A stretch of DNA of 64,000 nucleotides from Gambelia wislizenii (Eukaryota > Chordata > Lepidosauria > Squamata > Crotaphytidae): assembly GCA_030847615.1 (NCBI GenBank), contig JAUMIR010000004.1, positions 100,702,001-100,766,000 on the forward strand. Direction: 5' to 3'. Shown here one piece after another: positions 45,253 to 54,229 of the stretch. A model generated the notes under the pieces. The model worked only from the letters and a program-made list of their open reading frames with translations, was not told the DNA's origin and searched no databases. Both the position numbers and the translations under genes were made by a program. Positions within the stretch are counted from its first letter, which is position 1. The number at the start of each line of letters is the position of its first letter.

Positions 45253-45629
45253 CAGTGGTTCTTAACCTGTGGTCCAGGGTTCCCCAGGGGTCCGCAATGA
45301 CCTCACAGGGGGTCCGCGGAGGTTTGAAGGCTGCTTAGCCCACCTCTTTCCTGCAGTGGAGTGGCCACATGACTGGAAACAAAACAAAGTCTGGCTGGCT
45401 GGCTTGGCCTGCGCATTTCTGTTCAATCCACTCCAGTTACAAACTTGCAGGAAGAAGCAGGAGAAAAGTCTTCCCTCTCCCTCCAGTGCCTCTTAGGGAG
45501 GGTTTAATGGATGGTGTAATTTTTGTTGTTTTTGTTAGGGTTTTAAATCTTGGGTTAAGTCTTGGGAGTCCACGGCAATAAAAGATATTTAAAAGGGATC
45601 CCTGCTAAAGAGAAGGTTAAGAGCCACTG
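45253..45629. mobile_element. hAT-like MITE, complete, inside BovB
   Basis: 377 bp starting CAGTGGTTCTTAACCTG and ending AGGTTAAGAGCCACTG. The 8-bp flanks CTCTAGGA (45245-45252) and CTCTGGGA (45630-45637) match at 7 of 8 positions. Length of duplication and CAG termini fit the hAT superfamily. No transposase. Partial copy at 27702-27947. Confidence 0.85.
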
Positions 45630-45637
45630 CTCTGGGA

Positions 45638-45765
45638 CACATTTACTAGTCGTTTTGGCAGCCCATGGTATCTGTAGGACTTTCCTTCAACACCACATTT
45701 CGAATGAGTTGATTTTCTTCCTGTCAGCTTTCTTCACTGTCTAGCTTTCACATTCATATATCTAA
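45638..45765 (-). mobile_element. BovB (RTE) LINE, piece 2
   Basis: CGTTTTGGCAGCCCATGGTA, ACCACATTTCGAATGAGTTG and CTTCCTGTCAGCTTTCTTCA continue BovB after the hAT-like insertion. Ends at L2 sequence. Confidence 0.8.
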
Positions 45766-45769
45766 ATGT

Positions 45770-46175
45770 ATTTATTTATTTCATTTATATGCCACCTTTC
45801 TCTTGGAGTGGGACTCAAGGTGGGTCACAAAAGAAATAAATTGAAACCCTACAATATCTCTGTGTGTGTGATTAAAACCATGTATTTAAAATACTATAAA
45901 ATTATTTCTCAAACATACAAACTTTTTTAAAAAATAAAGCATACACATAAATAAGGAGTTTCCCTGCTTACATATTAAAAGCCTGCTTAAACAAAAACGT
46001 CTTTGTCTGCTGGTAAAAGGAGAACACTGAGGGGGCCAGCCTAACCTCCTCCAGAAAGCAATTCCAAAGGGTGGGAGCAGCCACTGAGAAGGCTCTCTTC
46101 TGTGTCCTCACCAAGTAAGCCTGTAATGGTGGCCTTCCCTTGTCAATCTTATGACTCTGGCAGGTTTGTATAGGG
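45770..46175 (-). mobile_element. L2-like LINE 3' end
   Basis: Minus-strand codons LVRTQKRAFSVAAPTLWNCF and LAPSVFSFYQQTKTFLFKQA form an L2-type C-terminus. The 3' UTR with (TTTA)n lies at 45770-45785. A different subfamily from 24240-24930. Confidence 0.8.
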
Positions 46176-46187
46176 AGATACGGTCTG

Positions 46188-46374
46188 TTGTTGTTGTGTG
46201 CCTTCAAGTCTTTCCGACTTATGATAACCCTAAGGCAAACCCATCACAGGGTTTTCTGAGGGCTGAGAGTGTGTGACTTGCCCAAGGTCACCCAGTAGGT
46301 GTACATGGTCAAGTGGGGATTTGAACCAGGGTCTCCAGAGTCAAAGTGCAACACTCAAACCACTACGCTGGCTC
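46188..46374 (-). mobile_element. tRNA-derived SINE with BovB-like tail
   Basis: Plus strand: TGTGTGCCTTCAAGTC tail, GACTTGCCCAAGGTCACCC body, GATTTGAACCAGGGTCTCC (reverse B box), ACCACTACGCTGGCTCA head. Well preserved. Confidence 0.85.
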
Positions 46375-46804
46375 AATCATTACTCATACTCACCATAATA
46401 CTGGTTCTTGTGTCACAGTTTGAAGTTCCATGATTTAATCTCTGTGTGTAGTCCCTCGGATGTCGACTGTTTCATGCTATTGTTGTGTTCCCAGTGACTG
46501 TGGCCAGTTCATCACTGAGTGGCCAACCTTCTGCTCTACTTGGCTAGGTTGGTCCTCAGATGGCAGAGGCACAGTTTGAATCCAACTTGATAAAACCTGT
46601 TAGAGCCCAGGATCATTTCCATACCACAATGATGTGGTAGAGTAGGACTTTGTGGAAGGATCAGATGACATTATAATTTAATTGAGGAAGGTGGTACATA
46701 ATCACTAATCCTAGACATATTAGTGCATATGTCAGTCCCTCTAAGTTCGGTGAGACTTACTTCAAAATAAGTGTGCACAGAACTGTAGCCTCACACCCCC
46801 TTGT
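46375..46804. other. Unannotated intergenic stretch
   Basis: Nothing recognised. Confidence 0.45.
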
Positions 46805-46990
46805 ATGTGAATGAGCCTTCAAGTCGCCTGTCAACTTAGGGCAACCACATTAATTTCATAGGGTTTTCTTAGGCAAGGACTACTCAGAGGTGGTTTTGCC
46901 AGTTTTTTCCTCTGAAATATAATGGTCTCTCATCCAAGTACTAATCAAAGCTGACCCTGCTGGTTTGTTTGTTCCAAGTATATTTAGGGT
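46805..46990 (-). mobile_element. 5S-derived SINE
   Basis: Plus strand: CTTCAAGTCGCCTGTCAACT, AGGGTTTTCTTAGGCAAGG, then CTCTCATCCAAGTACTAATC, the reversed 5S box C. Box A is eroded. Confidence 0.8.
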
Positions 46991-47149
46991 ACTTTTAAGA
47001 CCAATCACTTCCAAAGTGGCATACACCCAAAAAGAGTGAAATTGTACAGTAGACAGATACAGCAAGTAGGTCTATGAAGGAACTGCTTTAAATTACAGAG
47101 CTATCGTTTTTGTTAGGGAAATGCAGCAGTAAAAGGGTTGCTGTTATTG

Positions 47150-47386
47150 GTTTGTTGTGTGCCTTCAAGTAAGTTCTAACTTATGCCAACCCTAAGGAGG
47201 CCCTATCACATGGTTTTCTTGGCAGAATTTTGTCAGAGGAAGTTTGCCTTTGTCTTCCTCTGAGACTGAGAGAGCTTGGTTGAAACCCAAGGTCACCCAG
47301 TGAGTTTCTATGGCCGAGCAGGAATTTGAATCCTGCTCTCCAGAGTTGTAGTCCAACGCTCAAACCACAACACCATGCTGGCTCTC
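47150..47386 (-). mobile_element. tRNA-derived SINE with BovB-like tail
   Basis: GTGTGCCTTCAAGTAAGTTC tail, then CAAGGTCACCCAGTGAG, AATTTGAATCCTGCTCTCC and ACAACACCATGCTGGCTC (reverse head). Confidence 0.85.
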
Positions 47387-48797
47387 AGTAAAATGATACT
47401 ACTTTTAAAATTGCCTTCAACACCTGCACTGATGGGCCAAGCCAATGTTGACTAGATGGGAGCTCCATAACTGAGAAGCCACCACCAAGATGGCCCTGAC
47501 TACAATATTGTCAACTAAGCCAATTTGCTTAGCAAAAGTTCAACAAAGATTAAGGCCCATTAAATATACCAACAAGAGCCAGAGTGGAGATAACAACAAA
47601 CAAGCCAATCGTCAGATATTGCCCAAGTCTTATACAAATTCTATACTGGTGAAGAGCTTTTGTCTGAAACAGGTGAGAATCATGCAGTCCTCCAGTTAAA
47701 ATCTGTTAAAAAGTTAGAGAAGTATTAAAAAGCAAATAAACTATCTGATTACAAATAGATCACAAACATAAAAAGAAAGGGTACCTTATTTTGACACATG
47801 AAGTATCGTATGTGCCTCTCTGTTCCTAACAGTAAAAATCCAGCACAATATATGAACAACTAACCACTTACTGCCTAAGATGGCCACTTCACTCTGTATA
47901 ATGGTAGCTTCAGCCCTGTGTGCTAAACTTTTAACACCAGCTGCTTAAAGAATGGGCTTCCTTCTTGTATCAAAAAATAAAAAATAAATTCATGAAGACC
48001 CTGACATGAAGCTAAGTATAGTTTACTGGCACCAACAAATCCTTACCAGCTTTAGTTTTCCATGGAAAGGTGGAAGGGGTGAAAGGTATGAGGGGGAAAA
48101 ACCTACTTCAGACATTTTCCCCCAGCTAAACTTCATCATAATCAAATCTTTTAAATGCCACAATACCAGGTAATGCAAACTTTACTTGGAGTGTAAAGCC
48201 TAAAGTTCGTCTTTCCTTGCCTTCGTCTGTGGAACTTCAGTATGTTTCTCATTATGTAGCTGAAATGGATATCCACAGTTATGTAGCACAGGCTGCCTTA
48301 ACTGCACTTTATGAGGTTAGGAAAAGATCAGGCAAAAATATACTCTGTGGGTGACGGGAGTGCAATTCTAAAGGCTCATAATTGAGAGTCAAATCAAAAC
48401 CAGTTTTCTCTGGAATACAGAGGCATAGCTATTACAGTGCCAAACTGCAACCTTCTAGCCTAGATGTCTCTTGCATACAGCTGTTCATTAAAAAAACACA
48501 AACCCTTCACATTACATTTTTTTTAAGGTAGGAAGAAAGATACTGAAAATCTTTAATGTCTCACTTCTCCACCCTTGCTAAAAATGCTGAGCATCTTTCG
48601 CCTAATCACTTTTCGAAACAACCATGTAGAACAATGAGAGCTGTATAGCAGAAGGCTAAACTGATCAAATAGCACTGAGCAACAGGGAAGAGCAAGATGA
48701 GAAGAGATGTTAGTGGCCCTCTTTCTGTGCTAGACGATCCCATGATGTTTAAAGCTAAGGGCTGCTTTCTCTGTCGTAGGTTTTTTTTTGTTTTTTT
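47387..48797. other. Unannotated intergenic stretch
   Basis: 1.4 kb without a recognised gene or repeat; AT-rich. Confidence 0.5.
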
Positions 48798-49353
48798 TGC
48801 CTTCAGTTCACATCTGACATGGCAACCCTAGGGTGAACTATTGTGGGGTTTTCTTGGCAAGATTTGTTCAGAAGGAGTTTGCCTTTGCCTTTCTCTGAGG
48901 CTGAGAAAGCATGATTTGCCCAAGGTCACAATGGAGATTTTCAGACACGGAAAAATCGTCCCTTGCCGCGCGAGCAGCCTCCCGAAACTGCTGCGCGGCA
49001 AGGGTATTTTTCGGACGACGCTGTGCCTCTTGCGAAGCCGTCCGTGTCACTTCCGTGAAGCTTGGGACGGCTCCGCGTCATATTTCAATCACGGAGGCTG
49101 CCCGTGCTTGAAATATGGCGCAGAGCCGTCCCAAGCTTCACGGAAGTGACACGGACGGCTTCGCAAGAGGCACAGCGTCGTCCGAAAAATACCCTTGCCG
49201 CGCAGCAGTTTCGGGAGGCTGCTCGCGCGGCAAGGGACGATTTTTCCGTGTCTGAAAATCTCCAAAGTGGCATTCCATGGCTGAACAGGCATTCGAACTC
49301 TGGTCTCTAGAGTCCTAGTCCAATGCTCAAACCACAACACCACAATGGCTCTC
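48798..49353 (-). mobile_element. tRNA-derived SINE carrying an inserted palindrome
   Basis: Left part 48798-48931 (TGCCTTCAGTTCACATCTG tail to TTTGCCCAAGGTCACA) and right part 49265-49353 (CATTCCATGGCTGAACAGG, GAACTCTGGTCTCTAGAG, ACAACACCACAATGGCTCTC) make one SINE. It is split by the 333-bp palindrome. Confidence 0.85.
48932..49264. mobile_element. 333-bp near-perfect palindrome (foldback MITE)
   Basis: Starts TGGAGATTTTCAGACACGG and ends with its exact complement CCGTGTCTGAAAATCTCCA. By eye the two arms are identical for about 146 nt from the outside. A few mismatches then appear before a loop of about 20 nt around 49098. The arms are CpG-rich (GCCGCGCGAGCAGC, GACGACGCTG), unlike the AT-rich flanks. 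It has no coding function; open frames on both strands simply mirror each other. Termini resemble those of the elements at 50180 and 56783 (GGAG-TTATCAGAC). Confidence 0.93.
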
Positions 49354-49472
49354 TGTGCATGTTTCTTAAAGGCTGGCTTACATGTGTGAACCAGCCACCA
49401 CAGGTCAATTGAAAGGGACAGCAATTTCATATTACACATTGCACAGGTTGTTGTTACAATGTTTTAGTTGTT

Positions 49473-49509
49473 GGAAGCCACCCTGATTGTTTTTAGCAGA
49501 GGGGCGGGG

Positions 49510-49549
<40 letters not shown>
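49473..49549 (+). mobile_element. L2 3' tail with (TTA)n
   Basis: CCACCCTGATTGTTTTTAGC, AGAGGGGCGGGGTATTTA and about 12 ATT units: the extreme 3' end of the L2 family seen at 24240. Confidence 0.75.
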
Positions 49550-49639
49550 GTGCATTTTCCAGTGGAGGCAACTGAGGTATTCAGTTGCTGGTCGTCAAGT
49601 GACACAATACTTGTTATATTGTTGCTGAGTAATGTCCAT

Positions 49640-49800
49640 CAGTGTGAGTATTATTTATTATTAGTTACATTTTTGTCCCACCTTTCCTCCAATTAATTCA
49701 AAGTGGTGTGTCTGGCATTCCCCTTTCCCTTCTTGATCCTCACAACAACCCTGTGAGGAAGCTCAAGCTGGGAGAGAGACTGGGCTAATGCCACTCATCA
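49640..49800 (-). mobile_element. MIR/CORE-like SINE fragment
   Basis: TTTTTGTCCCACCTTTCCTC and CTCACAACAACCCTGTGAGG are the reversed 3' half of the SINE type at 33865. Confidence 0.6.
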
Positions 49801-50179
49801 GGATTCTTAAGGACTAGCCTTCCAGATCTCATTCTAACATTTCATACTCTTCAACTGTCCAATTTGGCAGGGACAGGCTTGATTAATCCTGTCATCCCAT
49901 TTTTTCAGCTGCATTTAAAATGACCCAGTTTCTCACTCCTCTTCTTACTCTCCCCCTTTGTTCCCTCTTTATCCCAGTTGCTGCACATTGAGTTCAAAGT
50001 GCAAAATGAGTTTGTACTCAATTAATTTGGGGGAGGAGGAAGGCGAGAGAAGAGGGTAGAATCTTGCCCTTCCCAGTAGACCCATGCAAAAGCAAACTGC
50101 TGTGGCCTCTCTTGGCTTGTTATTCTTTCACATGAATAACATTTGCCATCTTGACCACACTCTGACATTGCTTGGCTAT
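49801..50179. other. Unannotated intergenic stretch
   Basis: Nothing recognised. Confidence 0.4.
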
Positions 50180-50733
50180 GGAGGTTATCAGACAGGAACA
50201 CAAAAAGCATTCCTGTCCCACAATCTCTAATTCTGTCCCTATCCTGGCACAATAAACCTCCCCATCAGACTTACCTTATCTTCTGTCCAAAGGCAACCCA
50301 GGAATGAATGGAACGCTAATGGAGCTCTGTTCACTTCCTGGACTGAAATTCTGCCCACTCTTGCGAGAAGACGCGAGTGTGGGAAATTTAAAAAGAAAAA
50401 GAAAAATACACACAAAAATGTTCACAAAAGCACACTAAAAAAATAACAAGTAAACCAGGGAGGGTGCAAAAAGAAGGTAGCCTACCTGGTTCTCATCATC
50501 CCACCTGGAAGTGTTCTGGCAGGACTGCCTATTGACGCTGGAATCATGAGTCAAAAATGACACAAGGTTTCAGACGCTGGGTGATCCATTTACAGCTCCG
50601 TCCTGTCAATAAAAAAAAAAAAAGCCAGAATAATGACAATGGAACGCAAAAGGATTATGTCATGTGATATTGGTGTCTTTTGCGTTCCACTGTCATTATT
50701 CTGGCGCCACATTAGCCACGTCTGATAATCTCC
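50180..50733 (+). mobile_element. Non-autonomous DNA transposon with subterminal hairpin, copy 1
   Basis: 554 bp. Ends GGAGGTTATCAGAC and GTCTGATAATCTCC are inverted repeats. Near the right end GCCAGAATAATGACAATGG and CCACTGTCATTATTCTGGC (50623-50708) make an 86-nt hairpin. No coding capacity. A second, reversed copy lies at 56237-56783. Confidence 0.75.
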
Positions 50734-51138
50734 TACATGTGTCCCATTTTTCATCTGTGAAATGTTGGTGGGTGTGATATGTCCACCACTGCACTATACT
50801 GCCTCTCCTTATTTAGTCCCCGTGCTAGACATCTCAGATCCTAGAGAAAGGCAAGAAATAAATGAAGAAACATTAGCCTTGAATTGTTTCATTTTGAGAT
50901 ATGTTGAATCATGGCCTTTCCTTATGCTCACAGAGAAAGCTTCCTGTGTCTTAAACTGCCCAGTCCTGTATTAGAGCTAAATAACTGGAAATGGAGCAGA
51001 GATGGGATAAAGGCCATTGTGGATTAAAAAGCAGGGTTTTTTCTTTCTTTCTTTCAAATGCTGCAGATACCTATATATTTTTTTAATTCTCAGAAGCCCA
51101 TTATAGAGATATCCCCATACCCGCTGTAGTTTGCATTC
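50734..51138. other. Unannotated intergenic stretch
   Basis: Nothing recognised. Confidence 0.4.
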
Positions 51139-51141
51139 TAA

Positions 51142-51531
51142 GGGCTTGTCTATATGAACCCTAAAAACCCGGAGTGCCCGCAGTAATGGCATTTCACAAC
51201 AGCTGTGACTTGTCCTGATGGGTTTTTTTGCCCCCAAAAGCTTTGTATGCCCATGGTGATCACGAGTGAATTACTTGTGTTTCTGTCACTCTGAAACTAA
51301 AAACAACAACAACAAAAAGCTATTTGTACTGTGTGGGGGAGCAATATTTTGCATTTGCAACAAAAAGGTAAAGAAACAGCACCCTATTTTCTCACCTTAG
51401 TGATAATTTCCTAAGGCCAAAAATCAATATGGCAATGCCGGGCACTTGTCCTGTTAGCAAGCCCTGCCCCCCCATGCTTGCCCAGGCAATCAGCTTTGTG
51501 CTTCTGCTCATATGGGAAAGCGATTTAAAGT
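51142..51531 (-). mobile_element. Harbinger-like MITE, copy E, left part
   Basis: Begins GGGCTTGTCTATATGAACC after TAA. Contains the shared module reversed (AAAAATCAATATGGC, AAGCCCTGCCCCCCC, CAGGCAATCAGC). Interrupted at 51532 by a Penelope-like insertion. Confidence 0.75.
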
Positions 51532-51617
51532 GAGAAGTCAAAGGCTTTCATGGCTGGCATCCATAGATTTTCCTTGGGTTTTTCTGGGCTGTGAGGCTGT
51601 GTTCTGGAAGAGTTTCT

Positions 51618-51656
51618 TTCTGACGTTTCGCCTGCATCTGTGGCTGGCATCTTCAG
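51618..51656 (-). ncRNA. Hammerhead-ribozyme-like motif, best copy
   Basis: Minus strand: CTGAAGA, stem II with GCC paired to GGC, GAAAC, then GTCAGAA. The core residues CUGA-N-GA, GAAA and GUC are all present. Stem III between GAAA and GUC is minimal, as reported for Penelope-type hammerheads. Confidence 0.55.
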
Positions 51657-52097
51657 GGAATGGTTGCGTAGGAGTGTGTGTGGAGCTTATATCCCATGTA
51701 CACATGTTGGGGAGTATATGCAAATTTGTGTATTTGAACAGTTTCTGGGTGTAGATATGCAAGGAGGACTAGTGTCTGTTTGGCTAATGGTTTGTTGATG
51801 GTAAACCATTATCTGCTGGAAATCCCCCTGTCCCTGGGTGGAATTCCTTTGTAAGTTTTGAGTTTTGATTCTATTGTTTTTCAAAACTGGGAGCCAGATT
51901 TTGTTTACTTTTAGGGTTTCTTCTTTCCTGTTGAAGTTGTCCAGGTGTTTGTGGATTTCAATAGCTTCTCTGTGCATTCTCACATGATAGTTGTTGGCCT
52001 GGGACAGAATTTCTGTGTTTTTAAATAACATTTTGTGTCCAGATTGGCTTATAACATGTTCTGCTACTGCTGATTTTTCTGGCTGGCCCAGTCTGCA

Positions 52098-52571
52098 GTG
52101 TCTCTCATGTTCCTTGATTCATGTTTGCACACTGGACAAGCTTACATAGGGACCACTAAACGCAGTGTACAAACACGAATCAAGGAACATGAGAGACACT
52201 GCAGACTGGGCCAGCCAGAAAAATCAGCAGTAGCAGAACATGTTATAAACCAACCTGGACACAAAATGTTATTTAAAAACACAGAAATTCTGGACCAGAC
52301 TAACAACTATCATGTCAGAATGCACAGAGAAGCTATTGAAATCCACAAACACCTGGACAACTTGAACAAGAAAGAAGAAACCCTAAAAGTAAACAAAATC
52401 TGGCTCCCAGTTTTGAAAAACAATAGAATCAAAACTCAAAACTTACAAAGGAATTCCACCCAGGGACAGGGGGATTTCCAGCACACAATGGACCATCAAC
52501 AAACCATTAGCCAAACAGACACTAGTCCTCCTTGCATATCTACACCCAGAAACTGGATTTCCAGCAGATAA
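52098..52571 (+). pseudogene. Penelope-like GIY-YIG endonuclease relic
   Basis: 157 open codons beginning in the reversed arm and continuing in the forward arm. From about residue 14 the frame is true Penelope: AYIGTTKRSVQTRIKEHERH and so on to PPCISTPRN. The first GIY half of the GIY-YIG signature (GVYCIPxxCG) is missing because the arm begins just after it. The frame is otherwise uninterrupted, which suggests a fairly recent insertion. Not a host gene. Confidence 0.85.
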
Positions 52572-52727
52572 TGGTTTTCCATCAACCAACCATTAGCCAA
52601 ACAGACACTAATCCTCCTTGCATATCTATACCTAGAAACTAACCATTCAAATACACAAATTTATATATCCTCCCCAACAGGGGTTCACAGCATATAAACT
52701 CCACACACACTCCTACCCAACCATTCT

Positions 52728-52764
52728 CTGAAGATGCCAGCCACAGATGCAGGTGAAACATCAG
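52728..52764 (+). ncRNA. Hammerhead-ribozyme-like motif, diverged
   Basis: CTGAAGA, stem II GCC / GGT, GAAAC, ATCAGG. Stem II keeps G-T pairing, but the cleavage-site GTC is changed to ATC. Confidence 0.4.
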
Positions 52765-52832
52765 GCATAAACTCTTCCAGAACACTGTGTCACAGCCCAG
52801 AAAAACCCAAGGAAAATCTACTGATTTAAAGT

Positions 52833-53041
52833 AAATCGGTTGTCCCAATGAGCAGGAATGCGCATTCCTCTTGCTGATTTTTTAAAACTCCAAGAAAAGC
52901 TGCAAAGGCTTTTCCCTTGGAGTTTTTGACATTTTTGCCCCCCTCCCTCCAAATACGGGCAATACGATGAGGGATCCCATTAAGACAGGCAGGATTCTCC
53001 TCGCATTCCATGAGGAGTATTTTCACTGTTTAGACAGCCCC
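52833..53041 (-). mobile_element. Harbinger-like MITE, copy E, right part
   Basis: AAATCGGTTGTCCCAATGAG continues the element after the Penelope insertion. It ends TTTTCACTGTTTAGACAGCCCC, the inverted partner of the GGGCTTGTCTATATGAA start at 51142. Confidence 0.75.
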
Positions 53042-54229
53042 TTAATCTGATGTTCCAGTTGAGGCAAAGAATAATATGAATTCTGAATTCCACATTTGAT
53101 ATCTCAAGATTTCCATAGTCCTGTTTTACAGTATTAGTAACCCTACTAAACAGGACTGTTACTTCCTCCAAATGCCATATAAGCTTTCCTTCATTGACTG
53201 CAGCGTGTGAGTGGCCAAGGCCATGTCACTTAATCAAGAAGTATGGGCATGAAAGCACTGCCACAGAGAAAAAGGTACACCACTGATTTTCAACCAACCT
53301 TTTTCACTCCTCATAGTTTGACATTCTTCACTGAGGCTGGAAATACAGCAGAGAAGCAGCAGGGTGGCATGGCACAATGAATGGTATGCTAGTAACTAAT
53401 GTTGGAATGCTGCTTCTGCACAAACTTTAGTCTTTTAATACAGGACAGGACTTCTAAAAAGTGCAATGCTAGGGCCTAGAAGGTGTAATGTGGGCACTAC
53501 AGGCCCTATATTGTACCTCTTTCTTGGTATGGATTCAACAATATGCACTGTGGACATAACAAGCTGTTAATTGATGTGACTGTTCTTTTTTAAAAACAGA
53601 CTCTGTCACATTTTCCATCTTTTCCTTCCATTTTTCTTTCTCCTATCCTTCTTCCTCCCCTTGCCTTTTGCACCAGGATCACATGGGAAAAATTTAGGAG
53701 GAAAGGGGGCACATGGGGAAGGAACTAGAATAGGGTGGGTAGATGTTTTTGGACTGCAATTCCCATCAGCCCTAGCCAGGATAAGCTAATGGTGAAGAAT
53801 GCATGGCGGCCTTCACCTTGCCCACACCAGATTAGAGTTAGAAGGATAAGCATGACACTAAAATTACGATATTTGGGGGAATTATTATTAGCTCAAATGA
53901 ATGGCTGTGAGAGGTCGTGTAACTTGCGGGACTTTTGCATCTGTGTATACCAGTACTAACTATTGATATTCCAAGTTAAAGTGAAATAAAATGGTTTTTA
54001 TTGGAAAATAATCATGAAGGCATTCACACATGCACTCATGCTCACAAGAACCACACAAGGCTAACAAAGAGTTAAGGCAGAAAGGCTGGATAGAGGAATA
54101 GATTCAGGGAAGTATGGGCGATATTTACCAATCCTGGAGAACAGAGATTTGGGGCAGGGAAGAAGACTAAAGAGATCATTAGATGCAGCTAATGTGGTGC
54201 CAAAACAACACCTCTCTCTCTCTCTGGCT
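53042..54229. other. Unannotated intergenic stretch
   Basis: A short ACTGCAATTCCCATCAGCCC hAT-like remnant near 53755. The region 54060-54229 may include the 3' UTR of the LINE to its right. No gene seen. Confidence 0.4.

Larger units (their letters stand above)
51532..52822 (+). mobile_element. Penelope-like element, copy B, inverted-arm structure
   Basis: Left arm 51532-52132 is reversed and right arm 52133-52822 is forward; both end with the same terminus pointing outward (TGGGCTGTGAGGCTG / CACAGCCCAG). GATTTAAAGT lies at 51522-51531 and again at 52823-52832, a 10-bp target duplication. The forward arm encodes AYIGTTKRSVQTRIKEHERH, EHVINQPGHKMLFKNTEILD and KVNKIWLPVLKNNRIKTQNL from the GIY-YIG endonuclease end. 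The reversed arm encodes an overlapping part. A segment of about 80 bp (CCATTAGCCAAACAGACACT) is duplicated near 52510-52610. The RT domain is absent. Confidence 0.88.

Noticed and set aside
48841..49439. Open frames of 82-116 codons on both strands at the palindrome
   Set aside because: The two sets mirror each other because the DNA is palindromic; no independent coding signal.
36526..49549. CRISPR-like arrays in short tandem repeats
   Set aside because: They are simple microsatellites without unique spacers, in a vertebrate genome.
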